DNA of 64,000 nucleotides from Leishmania martiniquensis. Lineage: Eukaryota; Euglenozoa; Kinetoplastea; Trypanosomatida; Trypanosomatidae. A program made the position numbers and the translations under genes. The notes under the pieces are model-generated. The model made no database searches and was not told the DNA's origin. It saw only the letters and a program-made list of their open reading frames with translations. The stretch spans positions 443,692 through 507,691 of the forward strand of contig NC_090168.1 in the NCBI RefSeq assembly GCF_017916325.1. Reading direction: 5' to 3'. This document shows, one piece after another, positions 59,116 to 64,000 of the stretch (position 1 is its first letter; the number at the start of each line of letters is the position of its first letter).

Positions 59116-60110
59116 CAGAGGCCGAAAGTTCTGACGCAGGCGATGAAAACAGCCGTTGACCACCACACCCCATCCCCTCGGTAGCTTCGCAGTGCAGCCT
59201 GTGTTCGTGTGGGCACGTGCGCATAGCACATGTGCGAAGAGCGTCATGGGTCGTTGTTGGTTTTACCAACCGTGTGCGTCCCTCTTTGCTTTCATTGCAA
59301 TATCGTCATGGCCCTCTCTCGGCAGCATTCCATTCGACCCACCGCTTCTGTGTTTGCCGCGCTTCATTTTATTCAGCACCCACACACGCGGTAGCTCATC
59401 GCTGCTGTCTGAGCACTCCTCTTCACTACTACGGGCGCCACGAAAATTTCCTCATTGCCGACTTCGACAGCTATCACTTGTGGACTGGAAGCTCGCTCAT
59501 CTGTGCAGCACACGTACGTGAGCTGCTCAACCATCAACGTCCTCATTCACTTTTTTTCCTAACAACACACGCTTGCATGAACACTTTGTACACCGTTTCA
59601 TTGGCAATCCAGTGAAAAAGGTACCCCCCCACACACACACACCCGGGCACCAAGAGCTCCAGTGCTGCGGTGCCGCAAGCTCTCAGCTCTTTCTTTATGG
59701 GCACACGCACGCAGGTGCATTCGCTGCGAGACATCCTCGCACGCTCCCTGTTGCAGCAATTTCACCGTCTCTATCGCTACTGAGCACATCTTTGTCATTG
59801 CTGCTTTTCGACCCCCACCCCCCGCAGAAGCGCAACGCTCGTTTTTTTCCGCGCTTCTCTTTGGCTTACCAAATTGCCGCCAACGCTCATCGCCATAGAC
59901 TTGTGAAAGTCACGGCGCTGTCAGTCTCTCAAAGCAGCGCTGTTTTGTCTCTGTTGCGTTCAATACGATTCTGTGCCATTTTTTCTCGCAGATTTTTCTT
60001 TTCGTGTAGGAGCGGTGGCGGAGGCACCCCCTCAGCTTAAGCCTTCTCGCGCATTATGCGCGTCACTCTCTGCACCCCAATGTAGTGCGGCGCGCTCCCG
60101 TGAGGACAAG

Positions 60111-60152
60111 TGCTTTTTTTTCTTTTCCTACTCCTCCCCTTCTCGCTGCCAG
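60111..60152 (+). promoter_or_regulatory. Candidate spliced-leader acceptor for the type I membrane protein gene
   Basis: A T8 run and C/T tract end in CCAG at 60149-60152. The leader of 121 bases contains one 12-codon upstream ORF (60185-60223). Confidence 0.55.
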
Positions 60153-60273
60153 CCGGTGCGGCGGATCGTGTCGATCGAACCTCAATGAGTCGCCCAAGTG
60201 TCTTTCCACAGCACCCCAACTGATAAGGGGCCCCTTTTGCCGCCGCGAGGGAGCAAAAAAGCAGCATTTCACT

Positions 60274-62133
60274 ATGGGGCGCTACGTGTCGTGGCGCACA
60301 GCCCCGTTGCCCTCTGCAGTTCTCATGGCAGCGCTTCTTTTCTTCACGTTGTATAGTGCGGCAGCGCGTACGCGAGGGCTACATCCGCAGTGCTTCTCCA
60401 CCGAAACGGAGCCTTGTGATCTTAGCCGCGGCATCGTCGAGGGGAGGAATGAGCACCCGGAAGCCGCAGTGAGCTGTAAGCCTTTGGATACCGGTGCGTT
60501 GGCGCACGGCAGCCGCATAACAGTTTCTATGCTTGTGCGGCCCTCCTCGCTCCTTGGCTCCATCACCTGCTCTGCGCAAAGCGCAGCTCCTGCCCTGCGG
60601 TGCTCTGCCGTCGGCCGTGCCGCCCTCTACGGCGAGAGCAACGCTCTCTCGGTAAAGCAGCGCGCCAACCTGTTATTTAGCGAAGCATGTCGGCGAGGTA
60701 GCGTTGTCTTCATGCCCGGAACCAGGGAACTCGTCTTCCACTTTACGGCGCCGCCGACGGCGCCTGTGAACGTCTCCAACTTTACGCTAAGGGTGCTCTT
60801 GCGCGGCAAAGACACCCTGGCGAATAGTGGCGGTGCGCAAGCGGCCTGCATTCCACTGTTGTACACCGTTGAGATCGTGTGGTCGAAAAGGACGGGCCTG
60901 CGATGTACAGCGGAAACACAACGCAACACCTGCTACGTTACGGCATTGGATGGGCAGGGGCCGGCTCACCTCAACGCCATGCACTTTCGCGTGCGCGTGG
61001 AGCGAGTGGGCGAGGCCGTGGCTGTCGCAGCGGATAAGCAGGGTCCCCTTGCCGCCGACCGCGCCGGCGCTGATGCCCAGCACTGGGTGGATGTCACGAG
61101 CCGTTTCTCTCTTTCTGTCCATCTCGCTCCGCTGTACCCACACGTTGGTGCCGGTTCTTGGGCGCCTGGGGCGAACGACGCCATTTACGGGGCTCGTCTC
61201 CGTGCTTATGCCTCGACAGATGGGCAAGATATCGGCGCACGCATCGACAATCGTGCTATAGTGAATGACAATAGAGCGGATGTCGTGGGCAGTCCATACT
61301 CCTTGACAGGTACGGTGCCCAACGCGCAGTCTGTGAAGCTGCGAGGATGCCGCTATTCAGTCATCGCCTCGGGCAGCATGACGGTGTGTTTTATCGACCT
61401 GGCGAATGGCGTTTCTGGTGACACCTCCTTCTACCTCATTACCACCTCGAAGCAGGAATCCTCTGTGTCCAATGCGACCTACGTTCCGTACGATGACGCC
61501 TGCATGTGTCCGTCACTTTGGTTCACCTATCACGCCCCAACCGCCCTAAGCAGCCGGGTATACGACGCTCTCAAGGTGTTCGTGTACACCGACATCCAGC
61601 GCTCGGTCGATCGCATGGTCATGGCCACCAACGCGCCGCTCCGTCTTGAGGTGCTTCCTGTGGTGCCCGAATCTGGTCAAGACGACCCCCAAGCGCCTAC
61701 GGAGACGGTTCTTGTGTTCGCAGGCCTTCTCTTCTACGGCAGTGTGCTCTTTGTGGGCGGCGTGCTCATAGTGCGCCGCTCCCGCAAGTCCGCCCGCATC
61801 CGCCACGAGCGTGCGCTGAAGGAACGTGCAATGATGCAGGAGATGGACCGACGTCGGGGTGCACCCTCCCCAAGCGCCGAGGACCTCACCAACATGTCCA
61901 GTGCTCTGGCCGAGACACCGACGGTGAAGGAAGCCGCAGCCGACCTCTCTGTAGGATATCTTGTCATCGCCCGGGGCGGAGCGGGCCGAAACACTCCCAG
62001 GTACGAGGCGCTCAGCATGCTAGATACCGGCGCTGGAGGAGCGGATGGTGGTCGAAGCAGCTCGATGGCGCCGGCAGCTGTAGTGAGCAATGCAGCAGTT
62101 CCTCAAGATCGGTTCCATTCCGATAGTGACTAG
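60274..62133 (+). CDS. Type I membrane protein with signal peptide, unknown family
   Basis: The 619-residue product begins with a cleavable-looking signal sequence (APLPSAVLMAALLFFTLYSA, about 9-28). The extracytoplasmic region, to about residue 476, contains more than ten cysteines and N-glycosylation sequons (NVS, NFT and NAT among them), and its alternating hydrophobic pattern suggests beta-sandwich folds. A single transmembrane helix (LVFAGLLFYGSVLFVGGVLIV, about 479-500) is followed by an Arg-rich stop-transfer sequence and a 115-residue cytoplasmic tail that starts basic and helical and ends Ser/Gly/Ala-rich. I do not recognise a named domain. It may be a surface, flagellar-pocket or endosomal glycoprotein. 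I chose ATG 60274 because it follows the splice site and gives a proper signal peptide; 60185 is out of frame. Confidence 0.78.
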   Translation: MGRYVSWRTAPLPSAVLMAALLFFTLYSAAARTRGLHPQCFSTETEPCDLSRGIVEGRNEHPEAAVSCKPLDTGALAHGSRITVSMLVRPSSLLGSITCSAQSAAPALRCSAVGRAALYGESNALSVKQRANLLFSEACRRGSVVFMPGTRELVFHFTAPPTAPVNVSNFTLRVLLRGKDTLANSGGAQAACIPLLYTVEIVWSKRTGLRCTAETQRNTCYVTALDGQGPAHLNAMHFRVRVERVGEAVAVAADKQGPLAADRAGADAQHWVDVTSRFSLSVHLAPLYPHVGAGSWAPGANDAIYGARLRAYASTDGQDIGARIDNRAIVNDNRADVVGSPYSLTGTVPNAQSVKLRGCRYSVIASGSMTVCFIDLANGVSGDTSFYLITTSKQESSVSNATYVPYDDACMCPSLWFTYHAPTALSSRVYDALKVFVYTDIQRSVDRMVMATNAPLRLEVLPVVPESGQDDPQAPTETVLVFAGLLFYGSVLFVGGVLIVRRSRKSARIRHERALKERAMMQEMDRRRGAPSPSAEDLTNMSSALAETPTVKEAAADLSVGYLVIARGGAGRNTPRYEALSMLDTGAGGADGGRSSSMAPAAVVSNAAVPQDRFHSDSD

Positions 62134-62787
62134 CTGACAGCCTAGAGACACGGAATGCAGCGTGGAGGCCTGCCATCCCATACGCATGCGCGTGTGTGAT
62201 ACAAGGGATGTCGGAGTGTAAGTCCGGGGAAGAGTGAAGTTGGGCTTCTGAGGCTCTTGGCTGTGCGCAAAAAGGGAAGGGACCATCCAGTCGCTCCCTT
62301 GGCCCCATGCAGGCCTCACCTTCTTTTGCTTTCACACATCCTCTCCGTGTTTCATGTCTCGGCGTCGATGAGAAGGCGTGAAGTGACATGGCTGCGGGTG
62401 TTGTGGAGGCGCAGGAGCCACCATGATCATAACAGAAACGCCGCAGGAACGGAAGGCAGCAAGAGCAAGCTTCGAAAAGGTGGCATCCTCTGCAGCGGAC
62501 GGAAAAGTGATGCCCTAAAGGCACTACCTCGCATGGAGCACATGTTCTGAGTCGGACCTTCGGCTAATGGAAAGCCCACTTTGACGCCACGCAACCACAC
62601 GCATGAAACAGGTGCTGCGGTGCCATCACACAAGATAACCGCCTCTTAAGCCCTTCTTGATAACTAATGGACGCACGCAGTTTCACTCTCCTCGCCCGAC
62701 CTCCCTCTTTTGTGCTTTGTCTTTGGATGGCTGAGCACGACATTCACCAGCGCAAATTTCACATCACATCACGGCTAGGTTTTCCAA

Positions 62788-62826
62788 GCACACTGACACA
62801 CATACACACACGTAAATATATATATA
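62788..62826. repeat. Compound CA-TA microsatellite
   Basis: A CA-rich stretch is followed by a TA tract, as at 13012, 35089 and 44686. Confidence 0.8.
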
Positions 62827-63722
62827 GAAGGAACGCGGAAGACTGAGCGGGAGGTGCTTCGTTTCGACGTGAATTCGACAGAGAACTAAAAGGGCCTTCT
62901 CTCGCCTCGAAGCTGCAGACGCGATGCTTTTTTTACTCTTTCTGCGTAAAGAGAAAAAACTAAGGGGGCACACTGTCCATATTCTCTTGTCTCCAAGCGC
63001 TCACTATGCCGCTGGGCTTCGATGCCCTGCCCCCGATATCCGCTGCCGCCTACAGATTCATGGAGGGGAAGAAAGGAGGAGGAGAGGAAACGGGTACATG
63101 CCAGCACACTGCATTAAGTCTTCCTAAAGTCACTCGCCTCTCTTTCTATGATGCGCGCGCTCTGCGTTCGCCTCGTTGCCTCCCGCAGGCAATGAAGACT
63201 CGCATAGCAGCAGCAACGAAACCTGACAAAGAGTACCAGTGCGTCAAGCGGAACCTCCGAAAGCGAGCGACCACGACGGCAGGCGGCTCTTTCCCTGCCA
63301 GGGTGTGGATCTTCCCTGCAGCAACTCGCTCCCCTCCACCTCATCTGCTTATACCGTACATCTGCGCTTCAGCAAAGTAAGTGAAAACATCGACGACACA
63401 CACGCACTGAAGAACAAAAAAAAAAACGGAGACTCTCCATTGCCAACTGCTTCGCCACTAATCCTGCTGCGCCTTCAGTCCCAGCACGACACACAGCCAC
63501 GGCCCCTTCTTTTTTTTCTTCACCTCTGCTCGCACTTTCTTCGCATTCTATTCTTTGCCAGAAGGTCTCCTTTTTTTTTGCTCCGCCTCGCTTTCTCTCC
63601 CGTTTATTATTCTTTCGTTGTCTTCTTGCCTTTTCCGAATGCCTCTGTGCCTCCCTCCTTCCCCTCACCACCACCACCACCCCACACACACACACGCAGG
63701 CACCTTCCTCCAGCTTGACACG

Positions 63723-63795
63723 CCCGCACCCCAGTTTTTGCTTCGCCTCTTTCCCTCGTGTGGGCTCACTCTGCTGCGCTCCTTCGCGACTTGAG
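63723..63795 (+). promoter_or_regulatory. Candidate spliced-leader acceptor for the last gene
   Basis: C/T-rich sequence is followed by GAG ending at 63795. No ATG lies between it and 63889, which supports that start. Confidence 0.4.
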
Positions 63796-63888
63796 TCGGC
63801 CCTCGCGTACTCGGCATCTGCTCTGAGCACCCCTGTCTTCGAAGGAGCACCTTAGTTGGCCGGACAGCCACGTAGAAAAGCGGCCAGC

Positions 63889-64000
63889 ATGTACTCGGAA
63901 CAGAGCTGGAGCGATCACCATGGCGCCTCAGGCGTGCAGCGCTTTGCGCGCGGCGGCGGCGGCATCGGCAACAGCAACCCCAGTGGCCGCGGCGGTGGTG
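63889..64000 (+). CDS. N-terminus of a Gly/Arg-rich protein (cut by window end)
   Basis: Only the first 37 codons are present. The peptide opens [19 protein letters not shown] and continues into Gly-rich RGGGG-type sequence ([14 protein letters not shown]). Such RGG-like tracts are typical of RNA-binding proteins, including the N-termini of DEAD-box helicases, but nothing diagnostic is in the window. The ATG is the first after a plausible splice site, and the coding composition changes sharply from the T/C-rich spacer. The product cannot be named from this fragment. Confidence 0.6.
   Translation, partial: MYSEQSWSDHHGASGVQRFARGGGGIGNSNPSGRGGG

Larger units (their letters stand above)
57683..60273. 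other. 2.6-kb spacer with repeat copy 2 and a G-run island
   Basis: Contains a CT/CA-rich stretch near 57960-58020, the second copy of the 293-bp repeat at 58046-58338, a G-run island at 59088-59115, and T/C-rich sequence leading to the splice site at 60152. The frame of the next gene is open to 60085, but that lies upstream of the splice site. No other gene is supported. Confidence 0.6.
62134..63888. other. Spacer before the last, partial gene
   Basis: The first 600 bases are of mixed composition. A compound CA-TA microsatellite lies at 62788-62826 and T/C-rich sequence runs from about 63480 to 63790, with a CA tract near 63684-63697. Short frames on both strands are low complexity. Confidence 0.6.

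Noticed and set aside
60085..60273. 63-codon extension of the type I membrane protein
   Set aside because: It begins upstream of the splice acceptor at 60152 and would bury the signal peptide.

Overview
This window looks like a piece of a nuclear chromosome from a trypanosomatid of the Leishmania group. All sixteen genes I can support lie on the + strand, as in a directional polycistronic gene cluster. None has a visible intron. Coding regions are GC-rich, and the spacers are long, rich in pyrimidines and dotted with CA/TG and TA microsatellites. Nearly every start codon is preceded by a polypyrimidine tract and an AG that would serve as a spliced-leader trans-splice acceptor. I see no strand switch, tRNA, rRNA, CRISPR array or bacterial-type signal. 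The genus assignment is an inference from these traits and from the protein families.

Layout, left to right: a DGAT2-family acyltransferase (824-4111); a PMCA-type Ca2+ ATPase (6387-10022); a 7.4-kb gene-free spacer; a PSP1-domain protein with a prion-like N-terminus (17395-20223); a 4.6-kb spacer; Rab geranylgeranyltransferase alpha subunit (24813-26243); a small predicted acylated protein with an OCRE-like tail (26731-27258); a conserved coiled-coil protein (30844-32199); an alpha/beta hydrolase (32892-34223); a CLC-family chloride channel with CBS domains (35525-38818); a small single-span membrane protein (39526-40257); a YEATS-domain protein (42767-44086); guanylate kinase (45884-46495); a CW zinc-finger protein (48966-51851); a Mis18-like protein (53380-55647); a coiled-coil protein (56687-57682); a type I membrane glycoprotein (60274-62133); and the start of a Gly/Arg-rich protein cut by the window end (63889-64000).

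Functionally the cluster is mixed, as is normal when transcription is polycistronic and control is post-transcriptional. There is a membrane and lipid group (acyltransferase, Ca2+ pump, chloride channel, Rab prenylation) and, between 42.7 and 55.7 kb, three chromatin-reader-type genes (YEATS, CW, Mis18-like) interrupted only by guanylate kinase.

The most notable observations are: a Mis18-like protein in a lineage generally reported to lack CENP-A; a CLC protein whose gating glutamate position is tyrosine; a 293-bp repeat present twice without a mismatch 23.7 kb apart; a perfect 15-bp hairpin inside the Rab prenyltransferase gene; a predicted membrane-anchored protein carrying an OCRE-like motif; and sense-strand G-run islands in 3' flanks. 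I found no convincing wholly new multi-gene system.
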